The notes below the pieces were generated by a model, which worked only from the letters and a program-made list of their open reading frames with translations, ran no database searches and was not told where the DNA came from. The position numbers and the translations under genes are program-made. Below are positions 15,175-23,900 of a stretch of DNA of 25,599 bases, in pieces. Location: the NCBI GenBank assembly GCA_016206585.1, contig JACQRE010000016.1, positions 1 to 25,599 of the forward strand, in the 5' to 3' direction. Source of the DNA: Candidatus Omnitrophota bacterium (GTDB lineage: Bacteria > Omnitrophota > Gorgyraeia > Aquiviventales > Aquiviventaceae). Within the stretch, counting starts at the first letter, position 1; each line of letters starts with the position of its first letter.

Positions 15175-15702
15175 ATGACACGCAGGGTTCCCGGACGCGC
15201 GTTCCAGCGCCTCCTCCTCGGCGGCGCGGCAGGGCTCATGACCTGCGCCGGCTGCGCCGCCTTTTGGCCCCGGCAGGACACCGTGCCGCCGGAGCTCGCG
15301 GCGACGATCGGCGACCACAGCGAGATCCGCTGGACCGCCACGACGCTCGAATCCGCCTCCACGCCCGCGCAGCGGAACGTGCTCCGGCACGGCCGCATCA
15401 AGACCATCACCGGCGAGGTGGTCGACGTCAGCTGCTACCTGCAGCTGGGCAAGCGCGGCGAGGCGCACATCCCCTGCGGGCAGAAGTGCGTGCGCAGCGG
15501 CCAACCGATCGGCCTCCTCACCGACAGCGGCAAGCTGTACCTTGTGATCCCGGAGGAGCACCACCCGCGCCGCGACGGCCAGGTCAGCCTCAAAGAGCGC
15601 TTCGCCGAGCTGATGGCCAAGCGCGTCCGCGTCAGCGGCACGGTGACGAGCGAGGGGGGGTATCGCGCGATCTTCGTGCGGACCTTGCCGGATGCGCCGT
15701 AA
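15175..15702 (+). CDS. Small exported protein with OB-fold-like core and Cys/His cluster
   Basis: I do not recognise a named family. The 175-residue protein has a signal peptide with a lipobox-like C-A-G-C (Cys27; the -3 residue is Cys, which is unusual). The core starts TGEVVDVSCYL and ends RVRVSGTVTSEGGYRAIFV, a pattern like the first and later strands of an OB fold. Within it, Cys87, His98, Cys101 and Cys105 (SC..., AHIPCGQKC) are spaced like a metal or haem-related site. The region from Cys87 to GQPIGLLTDSGKLYLV looks conserved in style with small exported proteins that sense or carry metals, but that is inference. It lies near a CDF exporter and a DsbD-like reductase, which makes a role in metal or thiol chemistry of the envelope plausible. 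Confidence 0.75.
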   Translation: MTRRVPGRAFQRLLLGGAAGLMTCAGCAAFWPRQDTVPPELAATIGDHSEIRWTATTLESASTPAQRNVLRHGRIKTITGEVVDVSCYLQLGKRGEAHIPCGQKCVRSGQPIGLLTDSGKLYLVIPEEHHPRRDGQVSLKERFAELMAKRVRVSGTVTSEGGYRAIFVRTLPDAP

Positions 15703-15729
15703 CGCGAGCGCGCGGGCCGCCTCCCGCCG

Positions 15730-17469
15730 ATGACGGCTCCCGCCAGCCAGACCCTGCTGCTCGGAGAGCACGCCGGGACCGTCCGCGCGGGATTCGAGCG
15801 GTTGACGGCCCAGCGTGTGCTGCCGAGGCTCTGGGACAAGGATCCCAGCTTGTGGAGCGCGGATCCCGCCGTGCAGTCCGCCATCCGGCAGCGGCTTGGC
15901 TGGCTCTCCATCACCGGGGTGATGGCGAAGCAGGCCGAGTCCTTGCGCGCCTTCGCCAAGGAAATCCGCGATGCCGGCCTGACCCGCGCCCTCCTGCTGG
16001 GCATGGGCGGCAGCGGCCTCTTTTCCGAGGTGTGCCGCAACACCTTCGGGGTCGCCCCCCGCCACGTTGACGTGACCGTCCTCGATACCACCGATCCGGC
16101 CGCGATCCGCGCCCACCAGCAGCTGGGGTCTCTCGAACAGCTGTGCATCATCGTCTCCAGCAAGTCCGGCTCCACCAGCGAGGTGGCCGCGCTCTCCAGC
16201 TATTTCCACGAGGCGCTCAAGGCGGTCGACGGCGGGCCGGGCGCCCATGCGATCGCCATCACCGATGCCGGCACACCGCTGGAGACCCAGGCCGCCTCGC
16301 GGGGATTCCGGCGCGTCTTCACGCACGGCTCGGGAACCGGCGCGGAGGTGGGCGGCCGGTTTTCCGCGCTCACCTATTTCGGCCTGGTGCCCGCGGCACT
16401 CATGGGGGTGGACGCCGGCCGGCTGCTGCAGCGGGCGGAGGAGATGTTCGCGCGCTGTGGTCCCGCCGTGCCCGTGACGGACAACCCCGCCGCCCAGCTA
16501 GCGGCCATCCTGGCGATGCTCGCGCAGGCGGGGCGGGACAAGATGACGCTGCTCTGCGCACTACCGCTGGCCAGCTTCGGCACGTGGGTCGAGCAGCTCG
16601 TCGCCGAAAGCACGGGCAAGCAGGGCCGCGGCATCGCCCCCATCCACGGCGAGCCGCTGCGCGAGATCCACGCGTATGCGGAGGACCGCGTCGTTGTCGA
16701 GCTGCAGCTGGCCTCCGAATTCGACGAGGCGCTGGACCGTCACGTGCAGGCGCTGGCCTCGGCCGGCCATCCGGTGGTGCGCATTCACTGGGCGGACCGG
16801 TACGATCTCGGCGGGGAAGTGGCCAAGTGGAGCCTCGCGACTACCCTCACCGGCGGGCTGCTGGACATCAACCCGTTCGACGAGCCGAACGTGAAAGAAA
16901 GCAAGGATCGGACGAAGGCGCTCCTGGATCTCTTCGTCCAGCAGGGGCGGTTTCAGGACGAGACGCCCCTGGCCTCCGACTCCGCCGTGGCGGTCTACGG
17001 CGCCCTGGGGGCCGGCCGCCACATGTCCTTCACCGAGTGCCTCGGCGAGTTCTTCCGCCAGCTGCGCCCCAGCGACTACGTGGCGATCCTCTCGTTCCTC
17101 CCGCGCACGCCGACCCTCGACCAGGCGGTCCACGCGCTGCGGGAGTCGCTGGCCAAACGGCTGCGCCAGGCGACCATGCTCGGCATCGGCCCCCGCTACC
17201 TCCATTCCACCGGCCAGCTCTACAAGGGCGGGCCGGACGGCGGGCTCTTCCTCCTCCTAACCGCCGAGGAGCCCGACGATCTGCCGATTCCCGGCGAACG
17301 GTTCAGCTTCAGCGTCCTGAAGCAGGCGCAGGCGCTGGGCGACTTCCAGGCGATGCAGCAGAAGGGCCGCCGGATTCTCCATATCCATTTCCGGGGCAAT
17401 GCCCACCACACCGTGCAGCGGCTGCTCAGCGCCCTCGAGGAAGCCACCGCGACCGTCGCCCGACGGTAG
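15730..17469 (+). CDS. Phosphoglucose isomerase of the Tal-Pgi type, without the transaldolase half
   Basis: This enzyme interconverts glucose 6-phosphate and fructose 6-phosphate in the cytoplasm. The 579-residue sequence is like the isomerase half of bifunctional transaldolase/phosphoglucose isomerase proteins. It has the SIS sugar-phosphate site (LGMGGSGLFSEV and SSKSGSTSEV), AESTGKQGRG with Glu293 at the position of the catalytic glutamate, INPFDEPNVKESK, and the C-terminal GIGPRYLHSTGQLYKGGP with Lys499 in the place of the active-site lysine. The family's transaldolase domain of about 370 residues is absent, and the upstream gene is unrelated, so this is a free-standing form. ATG 15730 is the first start after the previous gene, with only a weak ribosome site. 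It may share a transcript with the BtuF-like gene 17 bp downstream. Confidence 0.88.
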   Translation: MTAPASQTLLLGEHAGTVRAGFERLTAQRVLPRLWDKDPSLWSADPAVQSAIRQRLGWLSITGVMAKQAESLRAFAKEIRDAGLTRALLLGMGGSGLFSEVCRNTFGVAPRHVDVTVLDTTDPAAIRAHQQLGSLEQLCIIVSSKSGSTSEVAALSSYFHEALKAVDGGPGAHAIAITDAGTPLETQAASRGFRRVFTHGSGTGAEVGGRFSALTYFGLVPAALMGVDAGRLLQRAEEMFARCGPAVPVTDNPAAQLAAILAMLAQAGRDKMTLLCALPLASFGTWVEQLVAESTGKQGRGIAPIHGEPLREIHAYAEDRVVVELQLASEFDEALDRHVQALASAGHPVVRIHWADRYDLGGEVAKWSLATTLTGGLLDINPFDEPNVKESKDRTKALLDLFVQQGRFQDETPLASDSAVAVYGALGAGRHMSFTECLGEFFRQLRPSDYVAILSFLPRTPTLDQAVHALRESLAKRLRQATMLGIGPRYLHSTGQLYKGGPDGGLFLLLTAEEPDDLPIPGERFSFSVLKQAQALGDFQAMQQKGRRILHIHFRGNAHHTVQRLLSALEEATATVARR

Positions 17470-17486
17470 CGCGCTCGGGGGAGCCG

Positions 17487-18389
17487 ATGCGGATCTGCTC
17501 GCTGCTGCCCAGCGCCACGGAAACCGTCTACGCGCTCGGGCTGGGCGACCAGCTCGCCGGTGTCTCGCACGAGTGCGATGTCCCGCCCGACGCCCTCCGG
17601 AAGCCCCGCGTCCTGCGCACGACCCTCGAGCGTTCCCACCGCTCGAGCGCCGACATCGACGCGGCGGTCCGTCGCACCCTGTCGCGGGGGGAGCCGCTGT
17701 TTGCGCTCGACGAGGAGGCGCTCCGCCGCGCGCAGCCCGACCTCATCATCACCCAGGAGCTGTGCGACGTCTGCGCGATCGGCGCTCCGGACGTCATCCG
17801 CCTGGCCCGTGCGCTCGCCACGCCGCCGCGCATCCTCTCGCTGCATCCGCACACGCTGGAGGAGGTCCTGGGCGACATCCGCGCCATCGGCGAGGCGATC
17901 GGATGCGTCGGGGAGGCCGAGCGGCTCATCGCGCGCAGCCGGCAGCGGCTCGCGCGGGTCCGCGCGCTCGTGGCAGGCGCCCCGCGCCCGGCGGTGTTCT
18001 GCCTGGAGTGGCTGCAGCCGCCGATGGCGGCCGGTCACTGGGTCCCGGAGATGGTGGCGTGCGCCGGCGGCCGAGAGATCCTCGGCCGGAGTGCTGAGCG
18101 CTCGCGGTACGTCACGTGGGAGGAAGTCGCCGCGGGAGCCCCCGAGGTCCTCGTCGTGATGCCCTGCGGGGTCAGTCCTGAGTGCGCCCGGCGGGAGCTG
18201 GCGTTGTGGGCGAATCAGCCGTGGTGGAGCCGCCTGCCTGCGGTGAGGAGCGGACGGGTCCATCTGGTGGATGGCTCGGCCTACTTCAACCGGCCCGGCC
18301 CCCGGCTCATCGATGGGATCGAGCTGTTGGCGGGGTTGCTGCACCCGGGCCTTCAGCTTTTGGAATCCCGACATCTTAGGGTACAATAA
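17487..18389 (+). CDS. Cobalamin-binding-type periplasmic-binding-fold protein (BtuF-like, COG0614)
   Basis: The 300-residue protein has the helix-linked two-lobe fold of the BtuF/FhuD class. It begins directly with MRICSLLPSATETVYALGLGDQLAGVSHECD, a form common in a group annotated as cobalamin-binding, and has no signal peptide. FCLEWLQPPMAAGHWVPEMV and PCGVSPE are further group landmarks. Lack of a signal suggests it works in the cytoplasm or is a corrinoid handling protein rather than an ABC-uptake receptor; no permease or ATPase for it is nearby. ATG 17487 has GGGGGAG 4-5 nt upstream. The longer open frame upstream of this start is only a shadow of the isomerase gene. Its last codons contain the promoter of the response regulator. 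Confidence 0.88.
   Translation: MRICSLLPSATETVYALGLGDQLAGVSHECDVPPDALRKPRVLRTTLERSHRSSADIDAAVRRTLSRGEPLFALDEEALRRAQPDLIITQELCDVCAIGAPDVIRLARALATPPRILSLHPHTLEEVLGDIRAIGEAIGCVGEAERLIARSRQRLARVRALVAGAPRPAVFCLEWLQPPMAAGHWVPEMVACAGGREILGRSAERSRYVTWEEVAAGAPEVLVVMPCGVSPECARRELALWANQPWWSRLPAVRSGRVHLVDGSAYFNRPGPRLIDGIELLAGLLHPGLQLLESRHLRVQ
18360..18387 (+). promoter_or_regulatory. Probable promoter of the response regulator gene
   Basis: TTGGAA (18360-18365) and TACAAT (18382-18387) are separated by 16 bp and match consensus at four and five of six positions. The promoter lies over the last codons of the preceding gene. It gives a short leader with AGAGGAGGG just before ATG 18408. Confidence 0.5.
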
Positions 18390-18407
18390 GCTTTCGAGAG
18401 GAGGGCG

Positions 18408-18824
18408 ATGACCACGAGGCGCAGACAGAAAGTTCTAGTTGTGGACGATGATCCCGGCGTGTGTGAGCTGGTGAAGAAGCTGTTGCAGGAACATGGCTAC
18501 GAAGTACTCGAAGCACACCGGGGCGATGCCGCTATTGCCAAAGTCCAAGCCGCTCATCCCGATCTCCTCGTGCTGGACGTGCTCCTCTCAGGGGGCCTCG
18601 ATGGCGTCCAAGTCTATCACCGCCTCAAAGGCAAATCCTCCACTCGTCGGATCCCGGTGATCTTCCTTACCGGCACGGTGCCGAGCGGGTCTGCGACCAC
18701 GCAGCAACTGCCCCTCGGTGAGCGTTGCGCTGTGATTGGCAAGCCGTTCAATGTCCAAGTGCTCCTGCAGGAGATTCAGCGATTGCTCGGAACCACTGGT
18801 GAGCTGTCCACTCGTTCCCCGTAG
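18408..18824 (+). CDS. Single-domain response regulator (receiver only)
   Basis: This is a 138-residue CheY-like receiver with no output domain. It has the acidic pair Asp13-Asp14 (VVDDDP), the phospho-acceptor Asp57 (LLVLDVLL), Thr88 (FLTGT) and Lys112 (VIGKPF), so all catalytic residues are kept. The start is set by the strong AGAGGAGGG site. No histidine kinase is in the window, so its partner is unlinked. It lies 22 bp upstream of the TpsB gene and may be co-transcribed with it, which would connect phosphorelay signalling with secretion of the exoprotein. From here on, codon use is visibly less GC-rich than in the genes before it. Confidence 0.93.
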   Translation: MTTRRRQKVLVVDDDPGVCELVKKLLQEHGYEVLEAHRGDAAIAKVQAAHPDLLVLDVLLSGGLDGVQVYHRLKGKSSTRRIPVIFLTGTVPSGSATTQQLPLGERCAVIGKPFNVQVLLQEIQRLLGTTGELSTRSP

Positions 18825-18846
18825 CGGTGGCATCGCCTCAGTATCC

Positions 18847-20544
18847 ATGCGGAGCCTGCGCCTCTTCCTCCTCACGTGGTTGATCTCTATACCGGCAGTC
18901 TTCGGGGAGGAGGTTCGACAAGATCCGGCGTCTGACGCTGGCGTGGTGCAGGAGCGGATCAGAGAAGAAGGTGAAGCTCAAGGCCAACCCGAACGCCGGG
19001 CCCCCGAGATCGACGTCCCACCTCCTGCCGCCCCACCGTCCGCCGTCCCCGAAGTCAGGTTCGTCGTCAGCGCCATTCAGCTCCAGGGGAATACCGTCTT
19101 TCCGACGGCGACCTTCGCGAGCCTGATCGCTGCCTACGAACAGCGTGAGGTGACGGTCCAGGAGTTGCAGGTATTGGCCGAGGCGATTCAACAGGTCTAC
19201 CGTCAACGTGGCTACGTGACCACCGTCGCCTTTCTGTCGCCCCAGCGCATTGAGGCGGGACGCGTGACGATCCAGATTGTCGAGGGCCGGCTCGGACGAA
19301 CGTTGCTCGAGGGCCAGCGCCACTTTTCAGCGCGCCGGCTCCTCCGGTACTGGCCATTCGCGCAGGGTGACCTGCTGCAGTATGGTCGCCTGCGTCGAGC
19401 GCTGGCGCGCCTGAACGATCATCCAGACCGTCAGGTGCAGGCGCTGCTGCGTCCCGGCGCAGCGGTTGGAGAAACAGACGTGATCTTGAAGGTCACGGAT
19501 CGCCTGCCGGTCCACCTGGGAGGACAGTGGGATCGGCAGGGCACCCAGTCCATCGGACGCTTGCGATACGGAGCCTCGTTTGGGCACAACAACCTGCTTG
19601 GGCTTGACGATCGCGGAGTGCTCGCCGGAGTTTTCGGGAACCGCTTTGGCGCCCTCTTTACGCAGTACACACTCCCCCTCACACGCTACGGCACGGCAGC
19701 TATTGCAGGCTGGAGCTACTCTCAAACGTCTCCGAAGCGTCACTTTAAGCCATTTGGTATCAATGGGATATCGCAAACATTCTGGCTGGCTCTCAGCCAA
19801 GCGCTGGTTGAAACAGAGCAGCTCTTTCTCCAAGGACAGCTCCGACTAGACGTTAAAGAGAGCAAGACCAAGCAGCTTGGGGGTACGAGCCAACGCGACC
19901 GGCTGCGGGCAATTCGCCTCGAACCATCCCTCCGGCTGACCGACGTCTGGGGCAGCTGGGTGGTCGAGCAGGAGACGGCGTTTGGGATCAAGGGATTGGG
20001 GGCTACGAGCGAAAACAATCCTGTGGCAAGCCGTCCTGGAACCAAACCGGACTTTCTGAAGATCGGCTTCGTGGTGCACCGGCTGCACCGGCTGCCCTGG
20101 CACACACAGCTCTCGCTCAAGCTGGAGACGCAACTGGCAACGAGCAAGCTCGCACCCCAGGAAGAACTCTACCTCGGCGGAGCGCAGTCTATCCGCGGTT
20201 ATCCAGAAGGAGACTATCTGGCGGATCAAGGCGTGATCGCGCGGGGCGAGTGGTTGATTCCGTGCCGCTTCCTACCGGATACGTGGCGGCTTCCAGGTAC
20301 CGGCACGCCAGTCGGAGAACAGCTCATGGTGCTGGGATTTCTCGACCGCGGCTATGGGCGTCTACGAGCCATTACTGGCACCGAGCGCAGCACGCGGAAC
20401 TTAACCGGTCTTGGGCTTGGCGCGCAGTTTCGCATCGCCAACTCGCTCGTCGCGCGTATCGAATGGGGTTTTTCTGTTGGCGATCGACCCCTGACAGACG
20501 ATTCATCTTCCATCCTGCATTTTAGCTTTAGGTCTGATTTATAA
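18847..20544 (+). CDS. TpsB two-partner secretion transporter (FhaC/ShlB/HecB family)
   Basis: This outer-membrane Omp85-superfamily pore exports the TpsA exoprotein from the periplasm to the cell surface. The 565-residue protein has a signal peptide (LRLFLLTWLISIPAVFG), an N-terminal helix and Pro-rich linker to about residue 70, a first POTRA domain starting VSAIQLQGNTVFP, a second POTRA domain starting at about RLGRTLLEGQRHFS, and a 16-strand-type barrel. The diagnostic loop motif SIRGYPEGDYL has its Arg at position 450, and the motif LGFLDRGYGR follows. The protein ends HFSFRSDL, a good barrel terminus. ATG 18847 starts the signal peptide; the ribosome site is poor, so coupling to the response regulator gene is likely. 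Its partner exoprotein gene begins 375 bp downstream. Confidence 0.95.
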   Translation: MRSLRLFLLTWLISIPAVFGEEVRQDPASDAGVVQERIREEGEAQGQPERRAPEIDVPPPAAPPSAVPEVRFVVSAIQLQGNTVFPTATFASLIAAYEQREVTVQELQVLAEAIQQVYRQRGYVTTVAFLSPQRIEAGRVTIQIVEGRLGRTLLEGQRHFSARRLLRYWPFAQGDLLQYGRLRRALARLNDHPDRQVQALLRPGAAVGETDVILKVTDRLPVHLGGQWDRQGTQSIGRLRYGASFGHNNLLGLDDRGVLAGVFGNRFGALFTQYTLPLTRYGTAAIAGWSYSQTSPKRHFKPFGINGISQTFWLALSQALVETEQLFLQGQLRLDVKESKTKQLGGTSQRDRLRAIRLEPSLRLTDVWGSWVVEQETAFGIKGLGATSENNPVASRPGTKPDFLKIGFVVHRLHRLPWHTQLSLKLETQLATSKLAPQEELYLGGAQSIRGYPEGDYLADQGVIARGEWLIPCRFLPDTWRLPGTGTPVGEQLMVLGFLDRGYGRLRAITGTERSTRNLTGLGLGAQFRIANSLVARIEWGFSVGDRPLTDDSSSILHFSFRSDL

Positions 20545-20614
20545 AATACTGTCATACAATATGTTACATCGTATATTTTTGACGAAAATGGAGTGGATTT
20601 TTGGAACATTTGTC

Positions 20615-20623
20615 TGGTATAAT
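20615..20623 (+). promoter_or_regulatory. Extended -10 promoter of the riboswitch-tpsA transcript
   Basis: TGGTATAAT contains a perfect TATAAT (20618-20623) with the TG dinucleotide one base upstream, the extended -10 form that does not need a good -35 box; none is seen at the right distance. The start site would be near 20630, about 65 nt before the aptamer. Confidence 0.65.
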
Positions 20624-20694
20624 TTACGTAGCAGCGAATCGGCAGTAACTTACTTGAGTTCATCCAGTTAGCCGATCGCATTGACAATTTAAAA

Positions 20695-20796
20695 CACCTG
20701 TAACAGGGCAAACCGTTCGAAAGGACGGGGCGCAAAGCTAGAGGGCCTAAGTCCCCGGAAGTGAGTTGTTGGGGAGACGGCAGCCAGTTGCCAGTG
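20695..20796 (+). promoter_or_regulatory. Cyclic di-GMP-I riboswitch (GEMM-I) aptamer
   Basis: The core ACAGGGCAAACC (20703-20714) is identical to the corresponding part of the well-known Vibrio cholerae Vc2 aptamer as I remember it. It is followed by a short stem closed by a GAAA tetraloop (CCGTTC-GAAA-GGACGG), then GCGCAAAGC, the receptor-like GGCCTAAG, a second arm (GTCCCC...GGGGAGAC) and a closing strand CAGTTGCC that pairs with GGCAA. These are all the elements of class I c-di-GMP riboswitches in the right order and spacing. It lies in the leader of the TpsA exoprotein gene and is followed by terminator-like hairpins, so it most likely controls transcription termination in response to c-di-GMP. 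Whether ligand turns expression on or off is not decided here. Confidence 0.93.
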
Positions 20797-20812
20797 AACG
20801 AGACACTCCATG

Positions 20813-20848
20813 CGCCCTTTCTGACTCTTCGGAAAGGGCGATTTTGTT
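20813..20848 (+). terminator. Intrinsic terminator 1, probable riboswitch expression platform
   Basis: CGCCCTTTC (20813-20821) pairs with GAAAGGGCG (20832-20840) in a 9-bp stem with a 10-nt loop, followed by ATTTTGTT. It begins 16 nt after the aptamer. CTCCA (20806-20810) just before it and TGGAG (20848-20852) just after it could extend the stem. Confidence 0.75.
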
Positions 20849-20858
20849 GGAGGTCGAG

Positions 20859-20888
20859 CGCCATTTCCATTTCGGAAATGGCGTTTTT
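20859..20888 (+). terminator. Intrinsic terminator 2, in tandem
   Basis: CGCCATTTCC (20859-20868) and GGAAATGGCG (20874-20883) form a perfect 10-bp stem with a 5-nt loop, directly followed by TTTTT (20884-20888). It is the stronger of the two hairpins and lies 32 nt before the chosen tpsA start. Confidence 0.78.
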
Positions 20889-20919
20889 GATAGACAAGAG
20901 TCGAGTGATAAATAACACG

Positions 20920-23900
20920 ATGAATAATCCGAACGAAATCGCGATGCGAATGCAGATGACGCCGAACATGGCGCGGCCCTTCGCCCCTTCGACTCGCGCC
21001 ACGGCTCTGGCCGTGGGGCTCCACACGAGGACTACGCTCAGCCCATGGAGATTATTTGTGGAGCTCTTGGTGGCTGATGCCGTCGCGTTGCTCGTTTTTT
21101 ACAGGCTGTGCGGGCCGCCGTCGGTCTCAGCACTGCCCTCTGATCCGAACGTGACAGAGGGTTCTGCTACATTCCAACAGACTGATTCACAAACACTTAC
21201 GATCACCGCCTCTGATCGGTCCATCATCGAGTTTGGCGTCTACGACATCGCATCAGGGGAAACGGTTGTCTACGTCCTGCCGGATACCTCCAGCACGACC
21301 TTGAGCCGTGTCGTGGGTGGCAGCTCCTCGGAAATCTTCGGCCGCTTGTCCGTCAACGGGATGCTGTTCTTCGTCAACCCTTCCGGGATCACCTTCGGAC
21401 CCTCAGCGCAGGTCAACGCCGGCGGACTGATCGCGTCGACGCTGCCCATCAACAACGCCGATTTTCTGGCTGCGCAGTATCACTTTGATGGAGTCGCCCT
21501 CGATGGATTGACGGCTGTGGTGAACCAAGGGACGATCACCGCGACCCAGGGCGGTTTCGCGGTGCTCGTCGGTGGCGCGGTGCAGAATACCGGCACGATC
21601 ACCGCCCCGGTTGGAACAGTCGCCTTGGCGTCTGGCGAGGCGGTGACCGTTGGCATCGCGTCGGATAACTCGATTGCGATCGTCATTGATCGGCCGGTCG
21701 CCGAAGCCGTCCTGGACGCGCAGGGCCAACCGATCACGACACAGCTCTCAAATAGCGGCACGATCGAAGCCGCCCAAGGACATGTCGTGCTGACGGCAAA
21801 ATCAGCTCAAGGCCTCTTCGACCTGGCGATCAACCAGCAGGGAATCATCCGAGCCGACGCAGCGGTGGTCGGCCTGGGCGGCTCGATCGAACTCGTGGCG
21901 ACTGAACCGGTTCGGAGCACCGGCTCCATGAGCGCGGCGCACGGCCTGATCCACGTCAAGAGCGACTCGGACGTGCAAGTCGGCGGCCAGGCGCTGGCCG
22001 CCGGTGGCCAGGTGACGGTTGAGGCGGGCCGGGATGTGACGGTCGTCCAGCAGATCTCCACCAGTGGGGAGACCACCTTCAAAGCCAACCGCAATGTGGC
22101 GGTGAACGCGAACGTGACGACGGATTCCGGCAACCTGACCTTCACCGCAGATGCCGATTCGGATGGGGTCGGTGCCTTCAACCAGGCATCAGGCACCACC
22201 ATTTCGACCACGACCTTTGGCGACATCACTCTTTCTGCTTCGGGAAGTAGCACGGTGGGCACGATCGCCTCGGCCGGCTCCTTCACGCTTAAGGCCTCCA
22301 GCGCATCCGTCACCTGGGTGCAGCTTCCTGGCTCCACCGTGACGACGGCCGGCTCCTTCACGCTCCAGCCCAACGCAACGCTGCTGGCCGGCACGACCAT
22401 CTTCCAGATCGGCCGCGACTGGGTGAACTTTGGCACGTTCGAGGCCGGAGAGTCCGAAGTCTGGCTGGTCGGACCGGCGCCGGCCCAGGTGAGGGGCTCG
22501 ACCATCTTCTACGACTTCGGCTCCACCCAGCCCGGCAAGCCGATCACGTTTGAAGCGGTGACGGTCCAGGAGATCCGGCGCAAGACCACCTTCCGGGGCG
22601 AGTTCGGGGACCTCATCCAGCTTCGGTCAAGCATCATAGGTCAGCCGTTCAGCCTGCTTCCGCAGGGTGAGACGATCTTACGCTTCGTGGGCTTCCAGGA
22701 TACGCAGATCCGCGGCCCTCCGGTGGCCCCGGTGCAATCGCAGAACCTCGGCAACAATACCGGCCTTGATTTTTCTCTCGCCGGCCCAATCTGGGTAGGC
22801 AGCGCCTCGCCCGCCTGGTCGGACTTCCGCAACTGGGACGGCGGCTTTGTTCCTGGTGCATTCGACCTCGTACGGTTCACCTCCAGCTCTTCGCTCGACT
22901 CGCTTGTTGACGCCTCCTTCGGCGGCACCATCGCCGGGCTCACTCTCTCGGCCGGCTATTCCGGCACCCTCACCCTCGGTCGCGATCTCACGGTTACCGG
23001 AGACGTGACCCTGGCTGGCGGCACGCTGGCCGCCGGGTCCCAAACGCTGACCGTGGGAGGCGACTGGACCCTGGCAGGCGGCACGTTCCAGCCCGGCACC
23101 TCCACGGTGCTCTTCAACGACGCCTCCAGGCCCTCAACCATCTCGGGCAGCACCACCTTCTACCAGTTCGCCTCCTTCACCCCCTCCAAGGTGCTCCAGT
23201 TTGAGGCGGGCACCACCCAGACGATCCTGGGGACATGGACCATCCGCGGGGCCTATGCCCAGCATGTGCGGCTGGTCTCCACGGCGCCGGGAAGCCGGTG
23301 GCTGGTGGACCCTCGCGGCCCAAGAGACCTGACCTACGCTTGGGTTGAAGACTCGGTCAACCTGGACACTGACAAGATCATCATGACCGAGTCCACCAAC
23401 CGGGGGAACTCCATCGGCTGGGACCCCACCGGCACCTGGAATGGAGCCGCCGGCGGGGCCTGGTCGAGCGGGGCCAACTGGACTGGTCTAGGAGGTGCTG
23501 CGCCCGGCGCCGGGGATGATGTCGTGTTCAACGGGACCAAAAATACCAACTCCAGCATTGACGCGTCTTTCACGGGCACCGTCAACAGCATCTCCATGAA
23601 CACCGGCTATACTAGAACCATCACGAACAACCGGACAGGCGGCCTGACGGTCAACAGCACCTTCACGGTTAACTCGGGCACGTACAACGCCAATGGCAAG
23701 ACCACCACGGTGACCGGCCTCACCACCGTGAGTGGTGGGACCTACCAAGCGAGCACCGCGACCCAGACCTTCAACGGGGGGTTGACGATCTCAAGCGGGA
23801 CGTTCACCGGCTCCACGGGGGCGGTGGATGTCAACGGGAACGTGACCCTTTCCACCGGGACCCTGACTGCCCCTTCGGGGACCTTTACGGTGAGTGGCAA

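Larger units (their letters stand above)
20545..20919 (+). other. 375-bp intergenic leader region between tpsB and tpsA
   Basis: The first 60 or so bases after tpsB are extremely AT-rich (14 G/C in 20521-20580 by my count), in sharp contrast with the rest of the window. I see no convincing intrinsic terminator directly after tpsB. The region then holds an extended -10 promoter, a c-di-GMP-I aptamer and two terminator-like hairpins. A weaker hairpin, ATCGGC (20637-20642) with GCCGAT (20671-20676), lies between promoter and aptamer. No small gene is supported. Confidence 0.8.

Noticed and set aside
16143..17486. Long open frame preceding the BtuF-like protein
   Set aside because: It overlaps the isomerase gene in another frame. 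The BtuF-like start at 17487 has a ribosome-binding site and the correct N-terminus.
20555..20560. TACAAT as an additional promoter just after tpsB
   Set aside because: No -35 box is at a suitable distance and the region is generally AT-rich, so a chance match is likely; the extended -10 at 20615-20623 is far better.
20878..20880. In-frame ATG as the tpsA start
   Set aside because: It lies inside the stem of terminator 2 and the nearest GGAGG is about 25 nt away; a start after the hairpin is more likely.
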